Positions 9,288 through 18,462 of a DNA stretch of 57,977 nt are shown in pieces. Under the pieces are notes generated by a model. That model saw only the letters and a program-made list of their open reading frames with translations, was not told the origin of the DNA and ran no database searches. This DNA is from Crocosphaera watsonii WH 8501 (GTDB lineage: Bacteria; Cyanobacteriota; Cyanobacteriia; Cyanobacteriales; Microcystaceae), in assembly GCF_000167195.1 (NCBI RefSeq), contig NZ_AADV02000004.1, positions 1-57,977 on the forward strand, read 5' to 3'. Each line of letters opens with the position of its first letter. Positions within the stretch are counted from its first letter, which is position 1. A program made the position numbers and the translations under genes.

Positions 9288-10580
9288 TTACTTTAAAGAT
9301 TGATCGTGATCGGGTAATCTAACTTCTACTTCTCGTAATGTGCGAAAACCATAGCCCCCTAAACCAACCAAAAACATCCACATAGCCGATAGAGCATAGA
9401 GTAGGGCAATACCAGATCCTGACTCAGAGCCAAACAACCATCCAAACATAAAAGACAGGGGCCCATCTATTTGCATAGCAGGTTCAAAAACATTATCGGC
9501 TAAAGGGCCAGCAATTAATGTGGCACCAGAAGCAATAATTAAACCAATGGTTTGATCAGCACCTAAAACCCTACCTTGAAGTTTTGGGGGAACCTTAGCA
9601 TACCAAATAGAATTACTAGAACTATAGAACAAAGGAATATTGAGGGAGGCAAAGAAATGAGCTCCCATCCAAGCAAAGGCATTTTGACCAACTCCCATCA
9701 GTGTTTTAAACAACCCTGCTCCCATAAAACCCAATAACATCCCATTAATACGACGGGGAAACCCTCCCCATATACTTAACAAAATCCCTCCTAAAACGCC
9801 GCCAATACCTGCTGCTGCGGTTACATTCCCCAATACTTCGGCATTTCCTCCAGAACGAGCTAAAATCATGGGACTATATAGGGCTTTACCCACATCACTA
9901 GCCATAGCAAATAGGGAAAAGGCAATAACCATGGCCACTAAACTTGGTCTTTGTGTAATGTAACGCAAGCCAAATGTTAATTGTTGGACAACGGTTTCTG
10001 ATTTTTCAACTTCCGTGAAATCAGGTTGAGGAATCTTGGCTAAAAATAGGGTTGTTAGGGCAATTGTAAAGGTGATTAGATCAATGGCAATAATCCCTTG
10101 TAAACCAATCACCGGATAAAGACGGCCTGCTAGGGCAGGAGAAATAATAGCGGAACCATAGTTCACTGCGGCCACCATACTTTCAGCCCTGGTGTAGTTC
10201 TCTTTGGGAACCATTAGGGCAATGGAAGTGGAATAAGCTAGGGTTTGAAGTTGACCAAAAACACTATAAAAGCCTACGGCTACATATAAATGCCAAACTT
10301 CTAAACTATCCCAGAAAGCAAGAAGGGCGATAGAAAAAGTACAGATCCCTGCTACCAAGTCTCCTAGAAGCATCAAATATTTACGGTTGATGCGGTCTAC
10401 AATAATACCTGCTATCGGTGTAACAAAAACTCGAGGCAGTTGGGAGAAAAACCAGACCAAAGTTAAGGCAGTTGCTGAATCAGTTAATTGCCAGATCCAA
10501 ATTGTCAAGGCAAAAACGGTCATGTAACTGCCGATGGTTGATACCATCTGACCAAACCAAATTAAAAAAAAAGTAGGCAT
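9288..10580 (-). CDS. Major facilitator superfamily exporter (MFS_3/EntS-like)
   Basis: The 430-residue integral membrane protein has about 12 hydrophobic segments. It begins MPTFFLIWFGQMVSTIGSYM and contains the MFS loop motif GIIVDRINRKYL between segments 2 and 3. The architecture resembles the MFS_3 group of drug and siderophore exporters such as EntS. It is the last gene of a four-gene minus-strand group with a sucrase/ferredoxin-like protein 44 bp upstream and two SbmA-like ABC transporters. That neighbourhood would fit siderophore or iron handling, but the substrate is not determined by the sequence. Confidence 0.75.
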   Translation of the reverse strand: MPTFFLIWFGQMVSTIGSYMTVFALTIWIWQLTDSATALTLVWFFSQLPRVFVTPIAGIIVDRINRKYLMLLGDLVAGICTFSIALLAFWDSLEVWHLYVAVGFYSVFGQLQTLAYSTSIALMVPKENYTRAESMVAAVNYGSAIISPALAGRLYPVIGLQGIIAIDLITFTIALTTLFLAKIPQPDFTEVEKSETVVQQLTFGLRYITQRPSLVAMVIAFSLFAMASDVGKALYSPMILARSGGNAEVLGNVTAAAGIGGVLGGILLSIWGGFPRRINGMLLGFMGAGLFKTLMGVGQNAFAWMGAHFFASLNIPLFYSSSNSIWYAKVPPKLQGRVLGADQTIGLIIASGATLIAGPLADNVFEPAMQIDGPLSFMFGWLFGSESGSGIALLYALSAMWMFLVGLGGYGFRTLREVEVRLPDHDQSLK

Positions 10581-10624
10581 AAATTTGATAATTGGGGTTT
10601 ACTTTCTGTCGGGGATAAAAACTA

Positions 10625-11716
10625 CTATGGGGTAGAGATTTCTTTGAGATAAGTTACATGATACTGGTTAACAGGACGCAGGATAATCTCTTTTCCTGAA
10701 TAGGGCGCACTGTTCACTTGTCCACTAATTTCAACTTTGGCCTCATATTTCTTGATCACGTTATCTTTACTAAATTCCAAATGTATCCAGACCCCTGTGG
10801 CTTTTTGTGCCAAGCGATCTAATAAAAGGTTAACTTGTGGGAAAGGAAGAAATCGTAAAACTTGGAAAATATAAGGCATAATTCCTTTTGCTTCGATTTT
10901 AATCACTTTTGCAGCTTTGGGATAATTAAACCAAGACCAACCTTCTTGTTGCCAAAGCTCCCTTTCAACAATTTGGGCAAATTTTCCCATCCCTGCCCAT
11001 CCACGATACAATGATGGCATAGTTTCAGGGCTATCACTGTGATTAATCAAAGTATCTAAAGATTCTGAGGTTAAATGTCCCCAATAACGACCCTGTGGTA
11101 AATCAATTAATGTTGGGGCAAACTTATGACCCCCAAAATGACTAGATCGCCACACTCGTAGGGGTTGTGTTGAATTTTTTGTGTAGTGCGATCGCAGTTC
11201 TTTATAAATGGGATAGCCAAAACGACCACAAGCGAGATCCACATTCGCGTGGGTACAGACTAAAATATCACGAATTTGCTCACTGTCTTGTTGATAAGTG
11301 TCCCAATGTTTTAAGGACTGTGATTTATCGGTCAATGATTTTACTAGATCCATTGCTAAAGGAATTAGTTGGTTTTGAGGAACTAAAAATTCCTTTTTTT
11401 GGTATCTAGCAAATAGTTTAGCGGGACGATAGTAGTAGAAAAGTCGAGCGTAACCAGGTTGAGAATATTCCCGATCGGGAGCAATCGCAATAGGTCGAAC
11501 CATAATCCCTTTTTTCCAGATTAGCTGTTTAAGATTTTTAACTAAGGGTTGCAGTTCTTCGTCTTCTACCCACATAGCAGGGGACCAGGGTTGTTTTAAC
11601 TCCAAAATTAACCAATGATCATGAGTCCTTGCTGTCCCGATAGGATCTTCTCTGTTGGTTTGGGAAATGACCGAACAGTATTGACATTCTGTTTGATTTG
11701 GTTTTGTTGATACCAT
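10625..11716 (-). CDS. Sucrase/ferredoxin-like family protein
   Basis: The 363-residue soluble protein has an N-terminal CQYCS pair, a block ILVCTHANVDLACGRFGYPI with two spaced cysteines as in thioredoxin-like [2Fe-2S] ferredoxins, and the His-containing SSHFGGHKFAPTLIDLP typical of the sucrase/ferredoxin-like family. The family's activity is poorly defined. A role as an Fe-S electron carrier, possibly a ferric-siderophore reductase, is inferred from the fold and neighbours. It lies between the ABC pair and the MFS gene on the same strand, consistent with an operon. Confidence 0.75.
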   Translation of the reverse strand: MVSTKPNQTECQYCSVISQTNREDPIGTARTHDHWLILELKQPWSPAMWVEDEELQPLVKNLKQLIWKKGIMVRPIAIAPDREYSQPGYARLFYYYRPAKLFARYQKKEFLVPQNQLIPLAMDLVKSLTDKSQSLKHWDTYQQDSEQIRDILVCTHANVDLACGRFGYPIYKELRSHYTKNSTQPLRVWRSSHFGGHKFAPTLIDLPQGRYWGHLTSESLDTLINHSDSPETMPSLYRGWAGMGKFAQIVERELWQQEGWSWFNYPKAAKVIKIEAKGIMPYIFQVLRFLPFPQVNLLLDRLAQKATGVWIHLEFSKDNVIKKYEAKVEISGQVNSAPYSGKEIILRPVNQYHVTYLKEISTP

Positions 11717-11775
11717 TATTTACATTTTTTAGATATTAAAGTTTTTTAGCTGGTCTGTTTTAATTGTAAACATAT

Positions 11776-13506
11776 TTATGATTCTATCACCTCATTAATC
11801 TTTTTTAACTCCCATAGGCCATTTTTCTTGAGTATCAAAACTTGTTGATGGTATTTTAATAAACTTGAACGATGACCAACACTAATAAAAGGAATTGATG
11901 TCTTTTGTAGCTGTCGATAAAGTTGTTCTTCATTTTTGCTATCTAAGGCACTGGTGGCTTCATCCAACATGGCATAACGGGGTTCTGTGGCGAACAAACG
12001 AGCAAAAGCTAAACGTTGTTGTTCTCCAAGAGATAACACTTTTGTCCAATCTTCTACTGTATTTAAGTCACCAAATTTATCTTGGAGGTTGGGTAAATTA
12101 ACTTTTTCTAAAAGCTCGAGGAGTCTCCCATCTTCCATCTCATTATTAATATCAGGATACAGTAATTGACTTCGCAAAGAACCAATGGGCATATAGGGAC
12201 GTTGGGGTAAGAATAATAACTGTTGCCGTTGGGGACGTTTTATAGTTCCCTCTCCTGATAACCATAGTCCTGCCAAAACTCTTAATAAAGAACTTTTCCC
12301 TACACCACTGTCTCCCATTATCAATAAACCTTGACCAGACTGAAAATTGATTGCTAAATCTGTTACTAATTTCTGTTGATAGTCAGGGGTGTATAATGTT
12401 AGGTTTTCAATGCTTAGAACTGGTGAATCGAAAATTTTTATCGTTTCTTGATTTTTGGAAAATATACTAGAAGAATTATCTAAAGCCCATAATAAACTAT
12501 CGATCCTTTTAATACTAGAACCCAAAGCACTTAACTGTTCAAACTGAGTTACAATCAAAGTCAAAGCGATTAAAATACTTCTAAATGCTGTTGCAGCTTT
12601 ACTGAATTCTCCTATTTCTAAATCTCCTGATAAAATACGTGGTGCTAAGAGTAAACCAGGTAATAAAAAAGTAATATATTGATAACCATTTTGAAATAAA
12701 TTTAGGTTTAATTGCCAACGAATTAAATGATTAAAGTTATTAAAAACAGCCATAAACTGCTGTTTAATCTGCTGTAACTCTTGGTTTTGTCCTTGATAAA
12801 AAGCGATTGCTTCGGCATTTTCTCTCACTCTCACTAAGCTAAAACGAAAGTTTGCTTCTCGTTTTAGTTGCTCAAAATTAATTCCCAGTAAAATCCTTCC
12901 AAAAATAACTACAGTAACGATAGTTCCTCCTACCGCATAAATTACCAAAAAAATCATTAAAACCCGAGAAATAGACCACAATACTCCAAGAAAACCCAAT
13001 AATTGGAGAATTGAATCACACATAATCACTAAAAAAGTAAGAGACTGCTCTGTAAAATTTTTAATGTCTTCAGCGATGCGTTGATCAGGGTTATCTACTT
13101 GGGGGTAAAAGGTTATTTTGTAATAATCTTGATCGTTTAAATACCGTTCTAAAATATTAAAAGTTAACCAACGTCGCCAGTATAAACTAAGTTTACCTTG
13201 AATAAAAATTTTAGTAGATAAAATAGGCACTCCTATGACAATAATCCCTATAAAAACAAGGATAGATTGTCTAAACCTTTCTGCTTCACCACTAGCTAAA
13301 GAAGATGTTACTTCTCCTAAAAAAATACTAAATATAATTAATAATACTGCACCCAAAAATGATAATAATAGTAACAATAATAATAGGGTTATTGCTCCCC
13401 ACCTCTCTTCAGAAAACCAATATAACTTTGCCAGAAACCAAAACTTTTTTAACCATTGTAAATTAAAATTGTTCACACTAATTTTCATATTGATAAACTT
13501 AAACAT
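11776..13506 (-). CDS. SbmA/BacA-like ABC transporter (fused permease-ATPase), copy 2
   Basis: The N-terminal membrane domain of about six spans contains the family block REANFRFSLVRVRENAEAIA (ABC_membrane_2 type). The C-terminal ATPase has Walker A GDSGVGKSSLLR, Q-loop FLPQRPYM, signature LSLGEQQRLAFAR, Walker B YAMLDEATSALD and switch His in SVGHRS. Such half transporters move peptides, vitamins or siderophores. It is a tandem paralogue of the gene upstream. ATG 13506 overlaps that gene's TAA (ATGTTTAA), suggesting translational coupling. A GTG at 13533 and an ATG at 13488 are alternatives. Confidence 0.85.
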   Translation of the reverse strand: MFKFINMKISVNNFNLQWLKKFWFLAKLYWFSEERWGAITLLLLLLLLSFLGAVLLIIFSIFLGEVTSSLASGEAERFRQSILVFIGIIVIGVPILSTKIFIQGKLSLYWRRWLTFNILERYLNDQDYYKITFYPQVDNPDQRIAEDIKNFTEQSLTFLVIMCDSILQLLGFLGVLWSISRVLMIFLVIYAVGGTIVTVVIFGRILLGINFEQLKREANFRFSLVRVRENAEAIAFYQGQNQELQQIKQQFMAVFNNFNHLIRWQLNLNLFQNGYQYITFLLPGLLLAPRILSGDLEIGEFSKAATAFRSILIALTLIVTQFEQLSALGSSIKRIDSLLWALDNSSSIFSKNQETIKIFDSPVLSIENLTLYTPDYQQKLVTDLAINFQSGQGLLIMGDSGVGKSSLLRVLAGLWLSGEGTIKRPQRQQLLFLPQRPYMPIGSLRSQLLYPDINNEMEDGRLLELLEKVNLPNLQDKFGDLNTVEDWTKVLSLGEQQRLAFARLFATEPRYAMLDEATSALDSKNEEQLYRQLQKTSIPFISVGHRSSLLKYHQQVLILKKNGLWELKKINEVIES

Positions 13507-15205
13507 CAACCAAACGCCATCTTTTTTCTCCACAAAGTTCTAAAACTTGGTTATGATACTTAAATAAGGTTGAACGATGACCTACACTGATAAAAGTTAC
13601 AGATAAGCTTGTAAGTTGTTCATACAAGAAAGCTTCATTTGTTTCATCTAGGGCGCTGGTTGCTTCATCTAGGATGACATATTTTGGTTTAATTAGCCAT
13701 AAACGAGCAAAAGCTAACCTTTGTTGTTCTCCTGGGGACAAAATTTGTGTCCAGTTGATAACCTCATCAAAAGAGTTAATGCGGTTAGTTACATCTTCTA
13801 AATTAACAATATTGAGAATATTTTGCATCTGTTCATCTTTTATATTATCAACAGGATTGGGATAAAATAGTTGATGACGTAAAGATCCCACTGACAAATA
13901 TGGACGTTGGGGCAAAAATAATATTTCTTCTCGTTTAGGCAAAGCAATTATTCCTTTTCCACAAAACCATAAACCGGCCATTGAACGTAATAATGAGCTT
14001 TTTCCAACGCCACTATCACCAATAATTAATAGTGATTGACCTTGAGGAATGGTTAAGGAAATATCTTCGATTAGAGTTCTTTGATAATTAGGTGTAAATA
14101 ATGTCATGTTTTTTACGCTTAAGTTCTTGCTATGCTGGATATTAATACTAGGTAAATCCAAGTTTTGATTCATTTTTTGCGATTTTTTTAAGGTAGCTAA
14201 ACGGTTAATACTTGCTGCAAAGAGACTTAATTTATCAAACTGATTAATAACTAAACTCAAGGAAAAGCCGATGCGCTCAAAAGCTGCTTGAGATTGGCTA
14301 ACAGCACCAATTTCTAGTTCACCGGAAAATAGACGGGGTGCCAAGACAATAAAGGGGAGAATAAAAGTTAGATATTGATAGCTATTTTGAAAAAGACTAA
14401 GATTAAATTGCCATCCTATAAATTTATTAAAGTTTTCAAAAGCTTGTATAAATTGCTGTTTAACTTGTTTTTTTTCAGAACTTTGTCCCTGATAAAAAGC
14501 AATAGCTTCAGCGTTTTCTCGAATTCTGACTAATCCGAACCGAAAATTAGCCTCTCGTTTCAGTTGTTCAATATTAATCCGAGTTAAAACAGGACCAAAA
14601 CTGATAATGGCAAATACACTGCCCACAAGAGCATAGATCAATAAGAAAAACATTAATGTTTCAGAAATTGACCAAAGAATGGCAGTAAAACCAATTAATT
14701 GTAAAATAGAATCTAAAAATGTGGTAACAAAATAGAGGGATTGTTCAGTAAAAACATTAATGTCCTCACTAATGCGTTGATCTGGATTATCTACTTGCTT
14801 ATCTAGACTAAGATAATAAAACTTATTGTCCGTAAGATATTGAGATAGAAATGAATTTGTTAACCATCTTCGCCAATAAAGACTTAACTTATTTTGTACA
14901 TATTTATTTAAGGCCAGTGACGGGACTCCTAAAACAATTAAAACAGAAAAGAGGGAAATCGCTCTGAAAAAACGTTGATTACTTCCCGAAACAAGAGCAG
15001 AAATCAACTCTCCTCTTTGTAAACTTTCTAAAACGAGAAACGTGCTACTACTTACCGATAAAAATATAACTAATAATAATAGTCCTCTAGCTCGCCATTT
15101 TTCAGAGGAAAACCAGTAAGGATAAGCCACAAAACAAGCTTGCTGAATAATGGATTGGGTTGATTGTTGTATTCGTCTTTGAGAAGATTGCTGATTATCG
15201 AACAT
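13499..15205 (-). CDS. SbmA/BacA-like ABC transporter (fused permease-ATPase), copy 1
   Basis: The 568-residue protein has the same design as its downstream paralogue: about six N-terminal spans, REANFRFGLVRIRENAEAIA, Walker A GDSGVGKSSLLRS, LSPGEQQRLAFAR, YVILDEATSALDE and SVGHRS. All ATPase motifs are intact. Two adjacent, similar half transporters suggest a heterodimer or a recent tandem duplication. It is first in the minus-strand group and its promoter must lie in 15206-15542, which it shares with the divergent DUF3102 gene. Confidence 0.85.
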   Translation of the reverse strand: MFDNQQSSQRRIQQSTQSIIQQACFVAYPYWFSSEKWRARGLLLLVIFLSVSSSTFLVLESLQRGELISALVSGSNQRFFRAISLFSVLIVLGVPSLALNKYVQNKLSLYWRRWLTNSFLSQYLTDNKFYYLSLDKQVDNPDQRISEDINVFTEQSLYFVTTFLDSILQLIGFTAILWSISETLMFFLLIYALVGSVFAIISFGPVLTRINIEQLKREANFRFGLVRIRENAEAIAFYQGQSSEKKQVKQQFIQAFENFNKFIGWQFNLSLFQNSYQYLTFILPFIVLAPRLFSGELEIGAVSQSQAAFERIGFSLSLVINQFDKLSLFAASINRLATLKKSQKMNQNLDLPSINIQHSKNLSVKNMTLFTPNYQRTLIEDISLTIPQGQSLLIIGDSGVGKSSLLRSMAGLWFCGKGIIALPKREEILFLPQRPYLSVGSLRHQLFYPNPVDNIKDEQMQNILNIVNLEDVTNRINSFDEVINWTQILSPGEQQRLAFARLWLIKPKYVILDEATSALDETNEAFLYEQLTSLSVTFISVGHRSTLFKYHNQVLELCGEKRWRLVDV

Positions 15206-15542
15206 AATATCTCGTTGAAAAAAATGTAACTTCCTATACTTAATTTATTTTTTAAACTTTCAAGGGTCAGAGAATGTTTTTCCGGTCTACCCCTCCTGGA
15301 AAGATAGGGCGGGTTGCCCTCTGTCTTTTCCCTCTGGCGATGAAATGTTTAGACTTTGTACAGAAATTAGGTTTTAATACAAATTTTAGTTGAACAATCT
15401 TCATTACAATTTGATAATTATTAGCAATTAGTGAAATATGAAATGGACGTTTGATTAATTTTTGGCTATTCTTAAAGTAGATAAGGATGAAGTAAGGGAT
15501 AGGCATAACTCATATATTTTATTGAGTTATGTAAAGTGAAAA
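15206..15542. other. Divergent intergenic region
   Basis: This gene-free stretch lies between the minus-strand transporter cluster and the plus-strand DUF3102 gene. It must contain promoters for both. The only clear structure is the inverted repeat at 15504-15531. Confidence 0.5.
15504..15531. promoter_or_regulatory. Perfect 9-bp inverted repeat, possible operator
   Basis: CATAACTCA (15504-15512) and TGAGTTATG (15523-15531) are exact complements separated by ten bases, and end 11 bp before ATG 15543. The symmetry and position suit a dimeric regulator overlapping the promoter or leader. It is not followed by a T-run, so it is unlikely to be a terminator. The regulator is unknown. Confidence 0.45.
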
Positions 15543-16544
15543 ATGAATGAATCAAAAAGTTTTGTTGAATCCATAGCAAGCTTTGATTATGAAGCTTTGG
15601 GGAAAGAGCAGGAACAGATAATTCAGCAATTGACCCAAGAAATCAGAGATTGTTTACGACGCTCTGCCCAAGATATTTGGGAGATTGGGCAAAAACTGGC
15701 TGATGTGCGAGATCGCCTGAAATATGGGCAGTTTGACACCTGGTTAAAAACGGAGTTTGGTTGGAGTCGTCGTACCGCCTATAATTTTATCAGTGTTTAC
15801 CAAACTTTTGGGGAACGTGCCAATCTTGCAAAGGTTAATATTGCCACCTCAGCATTATATTTACTGTCTGCTCCATCGACTTCGCAAAAAGTGAGAGAGG
15901 AATTTTTGCAAAAAGCTCGGTCTGGAGAAACTATTACCTATAAGCAACTATCGGAAGTTATTCAAAAAGAAAAATCTGCAACTCAGGCAACAGTTGAGAT
16001 TGAGAATGTTGAAGAAAAACCACTCTCTATCAAGCCTGAGATTATGAAGATAATCCCAAAAGTTCACCATTCAGTTTGTTCTAGCAGTGAAGAGGCAACT
16101 ACTTTCTCTGAACCCTCAAACACAAGCCTGATTCAGAATATTCAAAGAGGATGGTATTGTTTAGAGTACCAAAATTTTCTCTTTTGTGGTGATACGGCCT
16201 CCTCACAGTTTGTTGACAACATTCCCTATGCCTCCTTAGCCATCGCCATCACTACAGACGATTGGGATCACGATTGGTTGGTAGACAAGGCCAAATCTGT
16301 GCTAATTTTTCCTGAAAATCAAAGTGATTCGGGTTTAATCACCCAATTAATTACCTTATTCACCGAACCAGGACAAATGATAATTTTCCCTTGGTTACCA
16401 AACCCAGATATGATAGCCATTGCTCATCTATTGAACCGTAAAATTTTTGCAGGAGATCCCAGTGTTGAACGCTGTCAGTTAGCTGTTCAGCGATCGCAGT
16501 TATACATTGCGGATAGTCAAACTTGTGAGATCCTGCTAAGCTGA
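15543..16544 (+). CDS. DUF3102 protein with degenerate methylase-like C-terminus
   Basis: The 333-residue protein has an N-terminal DUF3102 region of about 150 residues: DIWEIGQKLADVRDRLKYGQ, then FGWSRRTAYNFISVYQTFG, which resembles a helix-turn-helix. A low-complexity linker follows. The last ~130 residues contain FLFCGDTASSQFVDNIPYAS and AIAITTDDWDHDWL. These recall the CGD target-recognition start of ParB-linked DNA methylases, but no DPPY or SAM motif is seen, so catalysis is not supported. A DNA-binding regulatory role is inferred. The palindrome just upstream could be its own operator. Confidence 0.6.
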   Translation: MNESKSFVESIASFDYEALGKEQEQIIQQLTQEIRDCLRRSAQDIWEIGQKLADVRDRLKYGQFDTWLKTEFGWSRRTAYNFISVYQTFGERANLAKVNIATSALYLLSAPSTSQKVREEFLQKARSGETITYKQLSEVIQKEKSATQATVEIENVEEKPLSIKPEIMKIIPKVHHSVCSSSEEATTFSEPSNTSLIQNIQRGWYCLEYQNFLFCGDTASSQFVDNIPYASLAIAITTDDWDHDWLVDKAKSVLIFPENQSDSGLITQLITLFTEPGQMIIFPWLPNPDMIAIAHLLNRKIFAGDPSVERCQLAVQRSQLYIADSQTCEILLS

Positions 16545-16715
16545 GTCTCTCCAACTGCCCCAATACCAGACTTTCACTACTTATCAAAACCATGTCTTTC
16601 CCCATTTTTGCATAAACGACTTAAGATAGATCGATAAACTTATATAAGCTAAGTTATAAGTTATCGCGCTTAGGGAGGGAACCCGAGGAATGGCTATTCT
16701 GACTAGAGGAGGTAA

Positions 16716-17464
16716 TTGATTTTGGGAGGGGTGATCTATATCGGCGATCGCAAAGCAGGGAAAACCTATCTAGCGATGGAATTAACCAATAAAGCTGACA
16801 AAAAATGTGTTGAGGTGACTAATTTAGATTATGACATCCTCAAAAGTCTTCTTTATGATTCAAATAAAGGAGAAACAAGAGGGACAAACTCTGAGGCTTC
16901 TATTTATAAAGAATATATGGAAGTTGAAGTTAAGTTAGGAATGGAAAAACCGAAAACAATCTCTTCCGATTGGATTGATACCCCTGGAGACATTTGGCGT
17001 ACAAGTTGGCAACAAAATAATCGTGATCAATGGGAAATATTTTTAGATTCTATTCAAAAAGCGGAGGGGATTTTATTGATTTTCCCTCCCTATCGAGAGA
17101 TTATTGATCCTAGAAAAGCTGTTCAAGATGATTACATGACTCGTGAACAATGGACAAGAAGGTTTGAGCGGTGGATTAAGTTTTTTGAGAAAGATTGTCC
17201 CCAAGTTCGACATTTACTCTTGTGTGTGAATAAGGTGGATCATTGTATAACTGAGTATCAAGATGAAGCTAAAAAACTAGCGTACGACCCCACAAGTGAA
17301 AGATTAAGTTGGCAAACAAAACATGACTATGTATATCGACGTTATTTTAGTCCCTTTCGTAGCCAAATTAAGCGATTAAATAAAAGTTTTCGAGGGGCTT
17401 CTGTTCGTTGTTTTATTACCACTATTTACAGTAGAGAATTATTAGAATTACCTTGGATTTATTT
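16716..17464 (+). pseudogene. P-loop GTPase-like protein, C-terminus replaced by IS
   Basis: A nucleotide-binding protein begins almost at its P-loop: IGDRKAGKTYLA, then DTPGDIW (a G3-like DxxG) and LLCVNKVDH (G4 NKxD). The last native residues are about SRELLELPWIY. From 17463 the frame reads IS5-type terminal DNA, so the C-terminus is lost. The start is uncertain. ATG 16690 opens MAILTRGGN and stops at once. TTG codons at 16716 and 16722 follow the good ribosome site AGAGGAGGT (16705-16713). A one-base shift may have separated the true ATG from the body. Function unknown. Confidence 0.6.
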
Positions 17465-18462
17465 AGGGTTTGCTGAAAAAGTTTCTCCAAAATTTATGCC
17501 ACTTTTGACCAAGAATTTTCTGACAAATCAATAAGTTTTAGTACATAAAAATTGTTTAAAGTATAATCAAAATTAATGAAAGGCGGTTTGATGAGTTCCC
17601 CTGTTCTATTATTAGTAAATAAGGACAAAAAAAGCGACAAAAACTGCCTCAGAAGTTTAGAAAGATTGACAACAAAAAATGTAATAGCAATAGATGTAAT
17701 GGAGGTTTCAGGTAGTTTTGTTATCACGAGATTTAGGCTAAATCTTCGTTTAGCTTGTCCAAACTTTCCCTCAATAGCATTACGGAAGCATTCATCGGAG
17801 TGGGCTTGTTTCTTTTCTTCTTCACTGACATTTTTCGGAGGTCTTCCTAACTTCGGACCACTGATTCTTATCCCTCTTTCCTTACACCAATTTCTGTTTT
17901 CCCTAGTTCGATAAATTTTATCTACATGGACGGATTCGGGATAATAGCCAAACGTTTCTTTATACTTTTCTACTTGTTCTTTTAAATGACAAGATTCATT
18001 GAAGTTTTCCCAACTTATTTTGTCTAGAAACACATAGTTATCTACACAGCTTACTGAGAGTTTAGCTCCAAACTCTATTGGTTTTCCTGCTTTTCCCCTC
18101 ACTATTGGACGAATATGCCGTTGAGTTAAACTTACAATTCTTTGAGGAACACTCTGGGTCTTATTCTCCCACATTGACTGTTGTTGTTCATAAACTTTTT
18201 TGATAGTCTCTAGACAATTTTTCTGTCTTTTACTCAGATTTTCCAGGGAAGCCCCAGCTTGAATTAAGTCTTCTATATTTCCTAAATTTTTCTTAAGGTA
18301 TTTTAACTGTTTCCCGATAGCTTTTCTTCTTTCTTGATAAGATACTTTTCGTTTTTTAGCTACTTTTAAGTATTCCTTTCTAGCAATTTTTCTAGAAGTT
18401 CTCGGCTTTTTTCTCAATTTTACTCTTAATGGTTTATAAAGATTATCTATTATTCTTTCTGT
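17463..18462 (-). mobile_element. IS5-type element, truncated copy
   Basis: The ~1000 bp matches the left part of the complete copy at 45696-46695 almost base for base, starting with the same terminal TTAGGGTTTGCTGAA. It stops abruptly after TTCTTTCTGT at 18462. The other end and the 5' third of the transposase are missing. At that point the sequence changes directly into an antiporter gene, so a deletion has removed both IS and host DNA. Confidence 0.9.
17494..18462 (-). pseudogene. IS5-type transposase, C-terminal 320 residues
   Basis: This is equivalent to residues from about 187 to the end of the 508-residue transposase at 45727-47253. It keeps the second Asp (SVHVDKIYRTRENRNW) and the Glu (NAIEGKFGQAKRR). 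It lacks the N-terminal part and the first catalytic Asp (ILDATCAPAD), so it cannot be active. The apparent start MN is created by the junction. It differs from the full copy at only a few residues, implying a recent common origin. Confidence 0.9.

Noticed and set aside
15267-15506. 79-codon minus-strand ORF upstream of the ABC genes
   Set aside because: No family resemblance, odd composition, and it occupies the divergent promoter region.
17576-17914. Plus-strand 112-codon ORF in the IS5-type element (also at 45809)
   Set aside because: Antisense shadow of the transposase. It recurs only because the element is duplicated.
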